A DNA stretch of 64,000 bases from Elmis aenea (GCA_947652605.1 OX393581.1:9924640-9988639), one strand, 5' to 3'; positions 13,840 to 21,657 are shown, numbered from the stretch's first letter. A program made the numbers and translations. The notes: generated by a model from the letters alone, not told the origin.

Positions 13840-15547
13840 TATTCCTGTAAAGAGGCGATGGATAAACTGTCCTGTGATATACAAATCAATAATTAAAATT
13901 GTTTAGAAATAGTCGCTCAAGGAACATATGTATTAACTAAAGCACGGTATTTTTAGGAAATTATTAAAAATTAATACCAGCTCATTGAAAGACATATGCA
14001 AAACAGTTGTATTCATGTAAAGAGGCGATGGATAAACTGTTTCTGTGACATACAAATCAATAATTAAAATTGTTCAGAAATAGTCGCTCAAGGAACATAT
14101 GTATTAACTAAAGCACGGTATTTTTAGGAAATTATTAAAAATTAAAACCAGCTCATTGAAAGACATATGCAAAACAATTGTATTCATGTAAAGAGGCGAT
14201 GGATAAACTGTTCCTGTGATATACAAATCAATAATTAAAATGGTTTCGAAATAGTCGCTCAAGGAACATATGTATTAACTAAAGCACGGTATTTTTAGGA
14301 AATTATTAAAAATTAAAACCAGCTCATTGAAAGACATATGCAAAACAATTGTATTCATGTAAAGAGGCAATGGATAAACTGTTCCTGTCATATACAAATC
14401 AATAATTAAAATTGTTTAGAAATAGTCGCTCAAGAAACTTATGTATTAACTAAAGCACGGTATTTTTAGGAAATTATTAAAAATTAAAACCAGCTCATTG
14501 AAAGACATATGCAAAACAATTGTATTCATGTAAAGAGGCGATGGATAAACTGTTCCTGTGATATACAAATCAATAATTAAAATTGTTTCGAAATAGTCGC
14601 TCAAGGAACATATGTATTAACTAAAGCACGGTATTTTTAGGAAATTATTAAAAATTAAAACCAGCTCATTGAAAGACATATGCAAAACAATTGTATTCAT
14701 GTAAAGAGGCGATAAATAAACTGTTCCTGTGATATACAAATCAATAATTAAAATTGTTTCGAAATAGTCGCTCAAGGAACATATGTATTAACTAAAGCAC
14801 GGTATTTTTAGGAAATTATTAAAAATTAAAACCAGCTCATTGAAAGACATATGCAAAACAATTGTATTCATGTAAAGAGGCGATGGATATACTGTTCCTG
14901 TCATATACAAATCAATAATTAAAATTGTTTAGAAATAGTCGCTCAAGGAACATATGTATTAACTAAAGCACGGTATTTTTAGGAAATTATTAAAAATTAA
15001 AAACAGCTCATTGAAAGACATATGCAAAACAATTGTATTCATGTAAAGAGGCGATGGATAAACTGTTCCTGTGATATACAAATCAATAATTAAAATTGTT
15101 TCGAAATAGTCGCTCAAGGAACATATGTATTAACTAATGCACGGTATTTTTAGGAAATTATTAAAAATTAAAACCAGCTCATTGAAAGACATATGCAAAA
15201 CAATTGTATTCATGTAAAGAGGCGATAGATAAACTGTTCCTGTGATATACAAATCAATAATTGAAATTGTTTCGAAATATTCGCACAAGGAACATATGTA
15301 TTAACTAATGCACGGTATTTTTAGGAAATTATTAAAAATTAAAACCAGCTCATTGAAAGACATATGCAAAACAATTGTATTCATGTAAAGAGGCGATGGA
15401 TATACTGTTCCTGTCATATACAAATCAATAATTAAAATTGTTTAGAAATAGTCGCTCAAGGAACATATGTATTAACTAAAGCACGGTATTTTTAGGAAAT
15501 TATTAAAAATTAAAACCAGCTCATTGAAAGACATATGCAAAACAATT

Positions 15548-15552
15548 GTATT
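15548..15552. repeat. Target site duplication, left (GTATT)
   Basis: GTATT of the satellite start (AATTGTATTC) immediately precedes the 5' LTR and is repeated directly after the 3' LTR. Five bases is within the range usual for BEL/Pao integration. Confidence 0.95.
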
Positions 15553-15756
15553 TGTTGAGTTTTGTATAGTTAAGTTTTAGTAGGCAACTTGGGAATTTAA
15601 TGTTACCAAGGTAAATTGTTATTTAAAAAAAATAATACCTTTAATAATTTCTGAATAAACAACAACATAAAATTTATAGTCAAATTGTCTTGTAAATAAA
15701 AATACAGTCCACTTATAAAAATATAATATATAGAAGATCAACAGACGCTCGCAACA
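15553..15756 (+). repeat. 5' long terminal repeat
   Basis: 204 bp, TGTTGAG...CGCAACA, with 5-bp terminal inverted repeats (TGTTG/CAACA). It is identical to the copy at 21454-21657 except at 15572 (A here, T there). It is very A+T-rich. It contains AATAAA at 15654-15659 and 15695-15700 and TATAAAA at 15714-15720. By position it should drive transcription of the element; U3/R/U5 limits cannot be set from sequence alone. Confidence 0.97.
15714..15720 (+). promoter_or_regulatory. Candidate TATA box in the 5' LTR
   Basis: TATAAAA, 36 bp before the LTR end. A start 25-30 bp downstream would leave almost no R/U5 and would put transcription initiation after the AATAAA at 15695. That is awkward for LTR polyadenylation, so this may be a chance match in A+T-rich DNA. 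Confidence 0.3.
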
Positions 15757-15758
15757 TT

Positions 15759-15776
15759 TGGTCCTTCGAGCCGGAT
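15759..15776 (+). other. Primer-binding site, tRNA-Tyr
   Basis: TGGTCCTTCGAGCCGGAT starts two bases after the 5' LTR. It is the reverse complement of ATCCGGCTCGAAGGACCA, which I recognise as the 3' end (acceptor strand CGAAGG, discriminator A, CCA) of eukaryotic cytoplasmic tRNA-Tyr, whose 5' end is CCTTCGA. It would prime minus-strand DNA synthesis. The tRNA identity comes from remembered tRNA sequence, not a search. Confidence 0.85.
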
Positions 15777-15820
15777 AATCGTTTTGGTTTTGTGATAGGT
15801 CTGTTGATAGTTCGTTTGAA

Positions 15821-16140
15821 GTTCATTTCGTCGTGCCAAAGAAGGCAATATTATTGAAAGTGCGTTTTGTCGTACAATAGAAGATAAGAGATTGTGAGCT
15901 GGATTTATTGAAAGTTCATTTCGTCGTGCCAAAGAAGGCAATATTATTGAAAGTGCGTTTTGTCGTACCATAAGTCAATAGATTGTGAGCTTGATTTATT
16001 GAAAGTTCATTTCGTCGAGCCAAAGAAGGCAATATTATTGGAAGTGCATATCGTCGTTCCATAAAAGTCAATAGTTTGGATATTGATTGTATATAAAGAG
16101 AAGTTCGTTTCGTTAGCCCGTGAAGGAAATAAAAGAAGCA
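15821..16140 (+). repeat. About 92-bp tandem repeats in the leader
   Basis: GTTCATTTCGTCG followed by GCCAAAGAAGGCAATATTA begins at 15821, 15914 and 16005 (spacing 93 and 91 bp). A diverged partial fourth copy, GTTCGTTTCGTTAGCC, begins at 16103. Each unit looks dimeric: ATTGAAAGTTCATTTCGTCG and ATTGAAAGTGCGTTTTGTCG are two related halves about 45 bp apart. Each half carries TCGTCG or a close variant. The tract also creates a spurious minus-strand reading frame. Confidence 0.88.
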
Positions 16141-16266
16141 CCATTTACATATTGGTTGATTGGTTCTTTATAGTAATCAAGGACTTCGACCTTCATAGGA
16201 TATCGAATTTGAGTATCGCTTTTCGTATTTTAATATATTATTAGATTTGATTAGATTGATAGAGAG

Positions 16267-19200
16267 ATGTCGGTTAATGCTAAAAATCTAAATTATAAAA
16301 GAGGCGCGATAAAAGGCCGCATTACCATGTTTGAAAATCGCTTGAATGAAATAATTATTCTTAAAAACTCTGAAAATTTTATATTTGAGAGTTCAATTAT
16401 CTATGAATTAAAACAAGAGTTGTCTAATTTTGAAAAAACTTTAGTAGACTTTGAGAATATTCAAATTGAAATTGAAATTTTGGAGGATGAACAAGATTTC
16501 TCATTGCGAGAAGAAATTAGTCGCAAGTATTTTAAACTTGTCGGGCAATGTAAATCACTAATAATGGAATTTTCCAAATATGAGGTCGCTATCAGTTCAC
16601 CTTCAGCTTCTCAAAGCAATGTTAGATTACCTACCATTTCGTTACCTCGTTTTGATGGTTCTCTGGATAATTGGTTAGAATTTAGAGATTCATTTAATTC
16701 AATTATACATAAAAATGTAAATATTGAACCTGTACAAAAATATCAATATTTAAAATCATCTTTGTCAGGTAGTGCCGCAAATTTGATAAAATCTTTGCCT
16801 GTTTCTGATTCTAATTATGAAACAGCTTGGGGTTTAATTTGTAACCGTTTTAATAATAAAAATTCATTAGTTTTTAATCATATAAAAGCTATATTTAATG
16901 CACCTAAGCTCCATAAAAGCACATCAAAATGCTTGCGTAGTTTACTTGATGAAACTACCAAAAATTTAAGAACATTAAAGGGATTAGGATTACCCACTGA
17001 TCAATGGGATATTTTAATTATACATTTGATGTCAGAAAAATTAGATTCTGACTCTCTATGCAAATGGGAGGAACAAAAATATGGGGAACACTTACCCACC
17101 TTCGAAGATTTTCAAAAGTTTTTAGAGTCTAGAGCTCACTGGTTAGAAGCGTTGGAAAATCATTCAAAATGTAAAGAAAACAAATATTTTAAAAATGCTG
17201 TAACGTCAAATCAACAACCGTTGCGTTCATTCGTTACTTATGCACCAAACTGTTCCATTTGTAATGCATCACACAAATTTTACAGTTGTAAAGAATTTCT
17301 AGCCCTTACGCCAGAAAATAGATTCGAAAAAGCAAAATCACTTAAGCTTTGTATAAATTGTTTAGAACGCAATCATTCTGCTTACCATTGCCGTAAACGT
17401 GGTTGCCATAAATGTACGTTGAAACATAATACTCTGTTACATTTTGAAATTAACCATTCGGAACAGCAAGATCCTTCCAAAGGTAATACAGTAGTTATGT
17501 CCAGTTATGAAAGTGGTGGACATGATGTTCTCTTGTCAACTGCCATTGTGCATGTTTTCGATAACAGAGGAAAACCCCATTCTTGTAGAGTTCTTCTCGA
17601 TTCTGGGTCCCAATCGAATTTCGTTTGCTCTGATTTCGTTAAAAAATTAAAACTGACAACCAAAATTATTGAAATGTCAGTCACGGGTATTAATCAAATT
17701 TCTTCAGTGGTGCATTCATTGTGCAATTTAAAACTTAAGTCGTGTATTGGTATATATTCAGCTGATATAAATTGTCTTGTAGTACCTGAAATTTGTAAAA
17801 AAATTCCTCATACTACAATTAATATTAAAAATTTGCCCATACCAAATCATATTAAATTAGCGGATCCTTCGTTTAATGTTTCGTCTAAAATTGATATGCT
17901 TATAGGTGCGGACCTATTTTGGGATTTAATTTGTGATGGTCACATTTCACTTGGCATTAAACTACCGATATTACATTCTTCTAGATTAGGTTGGATTGTA
18001 TCAGGTACGATTTCAAGTGCAAAAATGACGTCTACGATTTGTAAAGTTTCTACTAATGACGTTAGGGAACAGTTGTCGCGTTTCTGGGAATTGGAGGAAG
18101 AGGAATGCGCTGAAATTAAAATGTTTTCCCCGCAAGAAATCGCTTGCGAACAACATTTTATTAATAATTTTAAAAGAGACTACGAAGGTAGATTTGTCGT
18201 TTCTATTCCTTTGTCAGAGGATGTATCTGTTTTGGGCGATACTAAGCAAATAGCCCAAAAAAGATTTCATTCTTTAGAACGAAAATTAATTACCAATGAT
18301 TTGCTTAAATTGCAATATCATGATTTTATTAAAGAATACATTGATCTTGGCCACATGTCACTTGTCGATCCTTATTTAAATAAGCAAATAGTATTTTTAC
18401 CCCATCATGGAGTTCTTAAAGAAGAAAGTACTACAACAAAGTTGAGAGTTGTATTCGATGGCTCTGTAGCTACTACTTCTGGTAAGTCTTTAAATAGTAT
18501 TCAGATGGTAGGACCTACAATTCAGGACGACTTATTTTCAATATTAATTAGATTTCGTCAACATAAATTCGTGATAACCTCGGATATAGCTAAAATGTAT
18601 CGCCAAGTTGTAATTAATCCTAATCAACGAAATCTTCAATGCATTTTATGGAGGTTTAACCCGTCTGATCCAATTTCGACTTATTGCTTGAATACTGTCA
18701 CTTACGGTACAGCGTCAGCTTCTTTTCTAGCTATTAGATGTTTAAAACAATTATCTATAGAAGCTGAAAATTCGTTCCCGGCAGCAGCTAAAATTATTGC
18801 ATCAGACTTTTATGTCGATGATCTGTTGACAGGTTTTGATGATTTCGATGTAGCTATAGAAACCTGTCGTCAAATTGACAATATTTTAAAGTCAGGTGGA
18901 TTTGAACTTAGAAAATGGAATTCGAATAATTCAAAAATTTTAAATAATTTAGTTGGAAATAGTTGTAACGATCATGTTTTAGATTTTAGTATAAATGGAG
19001 AAAATACAAAAACTTTAGGTTTGCTTTGGTCGTCTTGCAAAGATCAATTAACTTATAATATAAAACATAATTCATTTGATGTGATAACAAAGCGTAATAT
19101 TTTATCGTCCATAGCGCAGATTTTTGACCCCTTGGGGCTTCTTAGTCCTTGTACAATCAAGGCCAAGATGCTTTTGCAACGATTATGGCTCAAAAAATTA

Positions 19201-19587
19201 GATTGGGATGATGAAGTACCTGCAGATATTCAGACTGAATGGTTAGGTTTTCATCGTGAATTAATTAATTTAAATAATTTGAACATCAATCGTCATGTAA
19301 TTTGTAATGGATTTTCTCATGTAGAAATCCACGGATTTGCGGATGCTTCAGAAAAGGCATATGGATCTTGTATATATATAAAATCTTGTTTTAATGATGG
19401 TTCAGCATTAATTCGATTATTGTGCGCAAAATCCAAAGTCGCTCCTTTAAAGTCCCAGAGCATTCCAAAGCTAGAATTGTGTGCAGCACTTACACTTTCT
19501 AAATTAATTTTAAAAATTAAAAGGGCTCTAACTATTGATATTTCTAAAATTTATCTTTGGAGTGATTCTACTATTGTATTAAACTAG
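16267..19587 (+). CDS. Gag-protease-RT-partial RNase H, ORF up to the premature TAG
   Basis: The 1106-residue open segment. Residues 1-110 are charged and probably helical. Residues about 120-265 form the Gag capsid-like domain (LPRFDGSLDNWLEF near 126). Cys/His motifs occupy 329-392. The aspartic protease has DSG at 445-447 and LIGADL at 545-550. The reverse transcriptase spans about 670-860, with LRVVFDGS at 726-733, TSDIAKMYRQ at 771-780 and YVDD at 849-852. IFDPLGLLSP is at 952-961. RNase H begins at about 1018 with acidic residues D1026, E1070 and D1100. The frame ends after WSDSTIVLN at 1098-1106, before the last RNase H acidic residue and all of integrase. The ATG at 16267 is the first in frame and gives the expected family N-terminus. 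If translated alone, the product would lack integrase. Confidence 0.88.
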   Translation: MSVNAKNLNYKRGAIKGRITMFENRLNEIIILKNSENFIFESSIIYELKQELSNFEKTLVDFENIQIEIEILEDEQDFSLREEISRKYFKLVGQCKSLIMEFSKYEVAISSPSASQSNVRLPTISLPRFDGSLDNWLEFRDSFNSIIHKNVNIEPVQKYQYLKSSLSGSAANLIKSLPVSDSNYETAWGLICNRFNNKNSLVFNHIKAIFNAPKLHKSTSKCLRSLLDETTKNLRTLKGLGLPTDQWDILIIHLMSEKLDSDSLCKWEEQKYGEHLPTFEDFQKFLESRAHWLEALENHSKCKENKYFKNAVTSNQQPLRSFVTYAPNCSICNASHKFYSCKEFLALTPENRFEKAKSLKLCINCLERNHSAYHCRKRGCHKCTLKHNTLLHFEINHSEQQDPSKGNTVVMSSYESGGHDVLLSTAIVHVFDNRGKPHSCRVLLDSGSQSNFVCSDFVKKLKLTTKIIEMSVTGINQISSVVHSLCNLKLKSCIGIYSADINCLVVPEICKKIPHTTINIKNLPIPNHIKLADPSFNVSSKIDMLIGADLFWDLICDGHISLGIKLPILHSSRLGWIVSGTISSAKMTSTICKVSTNDVREQLSRFWELEEEECAEIKMFSPQEIACEQHFINNFKRDYEGRFVVSIPLSEDVSVLGDTKQIAQKRFHSLERKLITNDLLKLQYHDFIKEYIDLGHMSLVDPYLNKQIVFLPHHGVLKEESTTTKLRVVFDGSVATTSGKSLNSIQMVGPTIQDDLFSILIRFRQHKFVITSDIAKMYRQVVINPNQRNLQCILWRFNPSDPISTYCLNTVTYGTASASFLAIRCLKQLSIEAENSFPAAAKIIASDFYVDDLLTGFDDFDVAIETCRQIDNILKSGGFELRKWNSNNSKILNNLVGNSCNDHVLDFSINGENTKTLGLLWSSCKDQLTYNIKHNSFDVITKRNILSSIAQIFDPLGLLSPCTIKAKMLLQRLWLKKLDWDDEVPADIQTEWLGFHRELINLNNLNINRHVICNGFSHVEIHGFADASEKAYGSCIYIKSCFNDGSALIRLLCAKSKVAPLKSQSIPKLELCAALTLSKLILKIKRALTIDISKIYLWSDSTIVLN
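16624..17061 (+). other. Gag capsid-like domain (DUF1759 type)
   Basis: Residues about 120-265. LPTISLPRFDGSLDNWLEFRD-like opening, YLKSSLSGSAANLI near 161-174 and AWGLICNRFNN near 187-197 are the conserved pattern of this structural Gag domain in BEL/Pao elements. In the family it assembles the particle shell. Domain name is from memory of the family; limits are approximate. Confidence 0.8.
17251..17442 (+). other. Three Cys/His zinc-knuckle-like motifs
   Basis: Residues 329-392 contain C329-C332-H336-C341 (CX2CX3HX4C), C362-C365-H370-C375 (CX2CX4HX4C) and C380-C383-H387-H392 (CX2CX3HX4H). The middle one is the classical nucleocapsid knuckle and the third is an H-ending variant. Inferred role: binding of genomic RNA. 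Confidence 0.82.
17509..18036 (+). other. Retroviral-type aspartic protease domain
   Basis: Residues about 415-590. Catalytic triad DSG at 445-447 (codons 17599-17607) lies in RVLLDSGSQSNFV. The C-terminal flap-side motif is DMLIGADL at 543-550, and LGWIVSG at 574-580 closes the domain. Expected to process the polyprotein. Confidence 0.85.
18274..18846 (+). other. Reverse transcriptase domain
   Basis: Residues about 670-860. Catalytic aspartates are D773 in TSDIAKMYRQ and D851/D852 in YVDD (codons 18811-18822). RVVFDGS at 727-733 is the conserved nucleotide-site region. All key residues are present, with no frameshift or stop in the domain. Confidence 0.93.
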
Positions 19588-19704
19588 ATTCAAACACCGC
19601 CTCATACACTTAAAACGTTTGTCGCTAATAGAGTAACCAAAATACAATCTTTAACAGCCGACGCGAAATGGCAGCACGTCTCATCTAAAAATAATCCCGC
19701 TGAT
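19318..19704 (+). other. RNase H domain, interrupted by a stop codon
   Basis: Acidic residues D1026 (19342-19344, FADAS), E1070 (PKLELCAA) and D1100 (WSDST) lie before the TAG at 19585. The fourth acidic residue, in NNPAD (Asp codon 19702-19704), lies after it. The domain is otherwise conserved on both sides, so the stop is the only visible lesion. Confidence 0.85.
19585..19587 (+). other. Premature in-frame TAG
   Basis: The frame is open for 1106 codons before it and 588 sense codons after it, then ends at the TAA at 21352. In related elements a tryptophan usually occupies this position of RNase H (family knowledge), so a single base change is the simplest origin. The context is TAG followed by ATT, which is not a known strong readthrough context that I can name. 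Confidence 0.9.
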
Positions 19705-21354
19705 TTGATCTCAAGAGGCGTCAATCCTTCAGATTTGGTAGATCTTGACTTTTGGTGGAATGGTCCACATTACCTATCATTAGAATCACATAATGAAGAA
19801 TTCAACATTGAGTATTTGGAGGATTTACCTGAACGTAAATCTTTGGTATCATCGTTTCATACTTTGATAGAACCTCTAGATTTATTCAACAAATTTTCGA
19901 GCTTTAAAAGATTGCAGCGGAGCGTAGCATATTGCTTAAGATTTAAAACTAACTGTTTTTCTAAAATAGAAAATAGGCAAATTGGGCATTTAACTACACA
20001 TGAGTTAGAAAATGTCATTGTAGTTCTTACTAAATTAATTCAAAGAGAGACGTTCTGTTTTGAATTAAACGCTTTAAAACTTGGTACAGTTTTAGATAAG
20101 AGATCGAAGATTATAAATCTTAGTCCGTTCTTAGATGATAACGGTATCATCCGTGTAGGCGGTCGACTTTCTTTAGCAGATGTAGCATATGATAAACGTC
20201 ATCCTATATTACTACCCAAAAGTAATCGGTTTGTTGATTTGATGTTCATGTATGAGCATATAAGATTAGGTCACGCAGGACCACAGCAGTTACTATTTTC
20301 TATTAGAGAAAAATTTTGGCCTTTATCGGGTAAAAACACTGCAAAACGAATTGTTCATAGTTGTGTTAAATGTTTTAGGGTAAATCCAAAGGTTATTACG
20401 CCCCGAATGGGTGATTTGCCTAAAGTTCGAGTTTCTCCCAGTTTACCATTTCATATAATAGGCGTTGATTATGCCGGTCCTTTTCTTATAAAGGATAGAA
20501 CGGGAAGGGGATATAAAACAATAAAGTCGTATGTTTCTTTATTTGTTTGTTTCGTTACTAAAGCCATTCATCTTGAATTAGTTAACGATTTGTCAAAAGA
20601 TGCTTTCATGGCAGCGTTAAGGCGCTTTATTGCTCGTAGAGGAAAACCACTCGAGATCCATTCAGATAACGGTACCAATTTTGTAGGTGCTAATAACGAT
20701 TTGAAACAATTTTATAGATTTTTGAGTTCTCAAAACGAAAGGTTTTCAGAGGAATTATCAAACGAAGGAATTAAATGGAAGTTTATTGCTCCCCACTCTC
20801 CACATTTGGGTGGTTTGTGGGAAGCAGGTGTAAAGGGTATGAAATTTCATATTAAAAGGGTAATTGGGTTATCAAAATTTACTTTTGATGAGTTTTACAC
20901 GATATTGGTCCAAATTGAGGCGATACTCAATTCGAGACCCCTATATCCGAGTTCTACCGATCCAAACGACCTCAATCCAATAACTCCTGCACACTTCTTA
21001 ATTGGAAAAAGCTTAACTACAGTAGCTGATCCAATTTGTTATATTCCGGAAACCAGAATGTCTAAATATCAATTTTTACAACAAATCCAACGTGGTTTTT
21101 GGTCCAGATGGTCAAAAGAATATTTGGGCAATCTCCAGGTCAAATCTAAAAATTGTTTGGACAATGAATCACCAGCATGTGATACTATAGTGCTACTCAA
21201 AGATGACAATTTGCCACCATTATGCTGGCGTATCGGAAGAATAGTCGAGCTACATCCCGGACAAGATGGAAGATGTAGAATTGTTTTAGTGCGAACAAAT
21301 AATGGTGTTATAAAACGCGCTCTTAAAAAGATTTGTCCATTGCCCTTAGGTTAA
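19588..21354 (+). CDS. End of RNase H, integrase and C-terminal domain (downstream of the stop)
   Basis: In frame with the upstream segment; 588 residues follow the TAG. The open stretch has no convincing start of its own: position 19705 is a TTG, and the first ATGs lie well inside the protein. Counting residues from 19705, the zinc-binding integrase N-terminus has H185, H190, C220 and C223. The catalytic core has D255 (GVDYAG), D321 (HSDNGTNF) and E373 (GLWEAG), a D-D-E triad with a 51-residue gap between the second and third residues. A C-terminal domain follows at about 455-545 (FWSRWSKEYL near 465). The whole integrase looks intact. It would be made only if the stop were suppressed or absent in other copies. 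Confidence 0.88.
   Translation: MQTPPHTLKTFVANRVTKIQSLTADAKWQHVSSKNNPADLISRGVNPSDLVDLDFWWNGPHYLSLESHNEEFNIEYLEDLPERKSLVSSFHTLIEPLDLFNKFSSFKRLQRSVAYCLRFKTNCFSKIENRQIGHLTTHELENVIVVLTKLIQRETFCFELNALKLGTVLDKRSKIINLSPFLDDNGIIRVGGRLSLADVAYDKRHPILLPKSNRFVDLMFMYEHIRLGHAGPQQLLFSIREKFWPLSGKNTAKRIVHSCVKCFRVNPKVITPRMGDLPKVRVSPSLPFHIIGVDYAGPFLIKDRTGRGYKTIKSYVSLFVCFVTKAIHLELVNDLSKDAFMAALRRFIARRGKPLEIHSDNGTNFVGANNDLKQFYRFLSSQNERFSEELSNEGIKWKFIAPHSPHLGGLWEAGVKGMKFHIKRVIGLSKFTFDEFYTILVQIEAILNSRPLYPSSTDPNDLNPITPAHFLIGKSLTTVADPICYIPETRMSKYQFLQQIQRGFWSRWSKEYLGNLQVKSKNCLDNESPACDTIVLLKDDNLPPLCWRIGRIVELHPGQDGRCRIVLVRTNNGVIKRALKKICPLPLG
20257..20373 (+). other. Integrase N-terminal HHCC zinc-binding domain
   Basis: Two histidines in EHIRLGHAG and two cysteines in HSCVKC form the HHCC pattern. 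It is preceded by the GRL and HPILLP region typical of LTR-element integrases. Confidence 0.88.
20446..21024 (+). other. Integrase catalytic core (rve)
   Basis: Catalytic Asp codons at 20467 (GVDYAG) and 20665 (HSDNGTNF), and the Glu codon at 20821 (LWEAGVKGMK). The core is uninterrupted. In the family it inserts the cDNA into host DNA; the 5-bp GTATT duplication here is the footprint of such an event. Confidence 0.92.
21067..21339 (+). other. C-terminal domain after integrase (DUF5641-like)
   Basis: The FWSRWSKEYL-type segment, then VLLKDDNLPP and WRIGRIVELHPG, is the conserved SH3-like tail found after integrase in BEL/Pao elements. The domain name is from memory and its exact function is not known to me. 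Confidence 0.7.
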
Positions 21355-21440
21355 GGTTTTTAATTATTTGTAAATCTTATTATAATTATTATTACTATTT
21401 TTTAATCATTTGTGATCTCTTTTTGAAGGTTAGAGCCTTC
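21355..21440 (+). other. 3' untranslated segment before the polypurine tract
   Basis: A+T-rich, non-coding. It contains a near-perfect hairpin around 21426-21441 (GAAGGTTAGAGCCTTC) directly upstream of the purine tract. No envelope gene or other ORF is present. Confidence 0.7.
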
Positions 21441-21453
21441 AAAGGGGGGAGAA
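21441..21453 (+). other. Polypurine tract
   Basis: AAAGGGGGGAGAA, 13 uninterrupted purines abutting the TGTTGAG start of the 3' LTR. It is the expected primer for plus-strand DNA synthesis. Confidence 0.93.
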
Positions 21454-21657
21454 TGTTGAGTTTTGTATAGTTTAGTTTTAGTAGGCAACTTGGGAATTTA
21501 ATGTTACCAAGGTAAATTGTTATTTAAAAAAAATAATACCTTTAATAATTTCTGAATAAACAACAACATAAAATTTATAGTCAAATTGTCTTGTAAATAA
21601 AAATACAGTCCACTTATAAAAATATAATATATAGAAGATCAACAGACGCTCGCAACA
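21454..21657 (+). repeat. 3' long terminal repeat
   Basis: 204 bp, 203 identical to the 5' LTR at offset 5901 (T at 21473 against A at 15572). Candidate polyadenylation signals AATAAA lie at 21555-21560 and 21596-21601. Confidence 0.97.
21596..21601 (+). terminator. Candidate polyadenylation signal in the 3' LTR
   Basis: AATAAA, the more distal of two in the LTR (the other is at 21555-21560). In A+T-rich DNA such hexamers arise easily, so use is inferred from position only. Confidence 0.4.

Larger units (their letters stand above)
1..15552. repeat. 171-bp satellite array, left arm
   Basis: Head-to-tail tandem array. Successive copies of AATTGTATTCATG begin at 1, 172 and 343, giving a 171-bp period; there are about 91 monomers. 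Hand-counting one monomer gives 49 G+C of 171 (about 29%). Conserved landmarks in order are GTAAAGAGGCGATGG, CTGTTCCTGTGATATAC, AGTCGCTCAAGGAACATATG, GCACGGTATTTTTAGG, AAAACCAGCTCATTG and GACATATGCAAAAC. Monomers differ by a few bases, mostly at the same positions: GATGG/GATAG/GATAA; TGAT/TCAT; TTAAAATTG/TTGAAATTG; TTTCG/TTTAG/TTCAG; CGCTC/CGCAC/CGCCC; TAAAGC/TAATGC. No gene is seen. I do not recognise the family; a centromeric or pericentromeric location is inferred from the organisation only. Confidence 0.97.
15757..16266 (+). other. 5' untranslated leader of the retrotransposon
   Basis: 510 bp between the 5' LTR and the gag start codon. It holds the primer-binding site, then a tandem repeat tract at 15821-16140, then A+T-rich sequence up to the ATG. 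No ATG-initiated plus-strand ORF of note was seen. Packaging signals would be expected here, but none can be pointed to. Confidence 0.8.
16267..21354 (+). pseudogene. Gag-Pol polyprotein gene with one premature stop
   Basis: A single reading frame of 1696 codons from ATG 16267 (AGAGAGATGTCG) to TAA 21352-21354, interrupted only by TAG at 19585-19587. Sense codons continue in the same frame on both sides, so this is one gene broken by a nonsense codon and not two genes. Domain order: N-terminal basic/helical Gag segment, capsid-like domain (DUF1759 type), zinc knuckles, aspartic protease, reverse transcriptase, BEL/Pao-specific linker, RNase H (split by the stop), zinc-binding N-terminal integrase domain, integrase core and a C-terminal domain. 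No frameshift separates gag from pol, as is usual in BEL/Pao. In the family the product is cleaved by its own protease inside virus-like particles in the cytoplasm. Stop-codon readthrough is a less likely alternative, since the stop lies inside a domain. Confidence 0.9.
15553..21657 (+). mobile_element. BEL/Pao-type LTR retrotransposon, full length
   Basis: A 6105-bp element with two 204-bp LTRs beginning TGTTG and ending CAACA, a tRNA-Tyr primer-binding site, one gag-pol frame, a polypurine tract and a 5-bp target duplication. Assignment to BEL/Pao rests on the domain order (Gag, zinc knuckles, protease, RT, RNase H, integrase in a single frame), the YVDD reverse-transcriptase motif, the family-typical stretch IFDPLGLLSP before RNase H, and the C-terminal domain after integrase. 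There is no envelope ORF: only 99 bp separate the pol stop from the 3' LTR. The LTRs differ at one position (15572 A, 21473 T), indicating recent insertion. One in-frame TAG interrupts RNase H, so autonomous activity is doubtful. Confidence 0.96.

Noticed and set aside
15738..15971. 77-residue minus-strand frame across the 5' LTR end and leader
   Set aside because: It is the antisense reading of the leader tandem repeats, and its repeated peptide mirrors the DNA repeats. It also covers the primer-binding site, which is not expected to be coding.
18056..18253. 65-residue plus-strand frame
   Set aside because: It lies entirely inside the gag-pol frame in another register and shows no recognisable feature.
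19705..21354. Independent integrase gene starting at 19705
   Set aside because: That codon is TTG within RNase H sequence in the same frame as the upstream ORF. It is the remainder of the polyprotein after a premature stop, not a separate gene.
21355..21453. Envelope gene that would make the element an endogenous retrovirus-like form
   Set aside because: Only 99 bp lie between the pol stop and the 3' LTR, and no ORF is present there.
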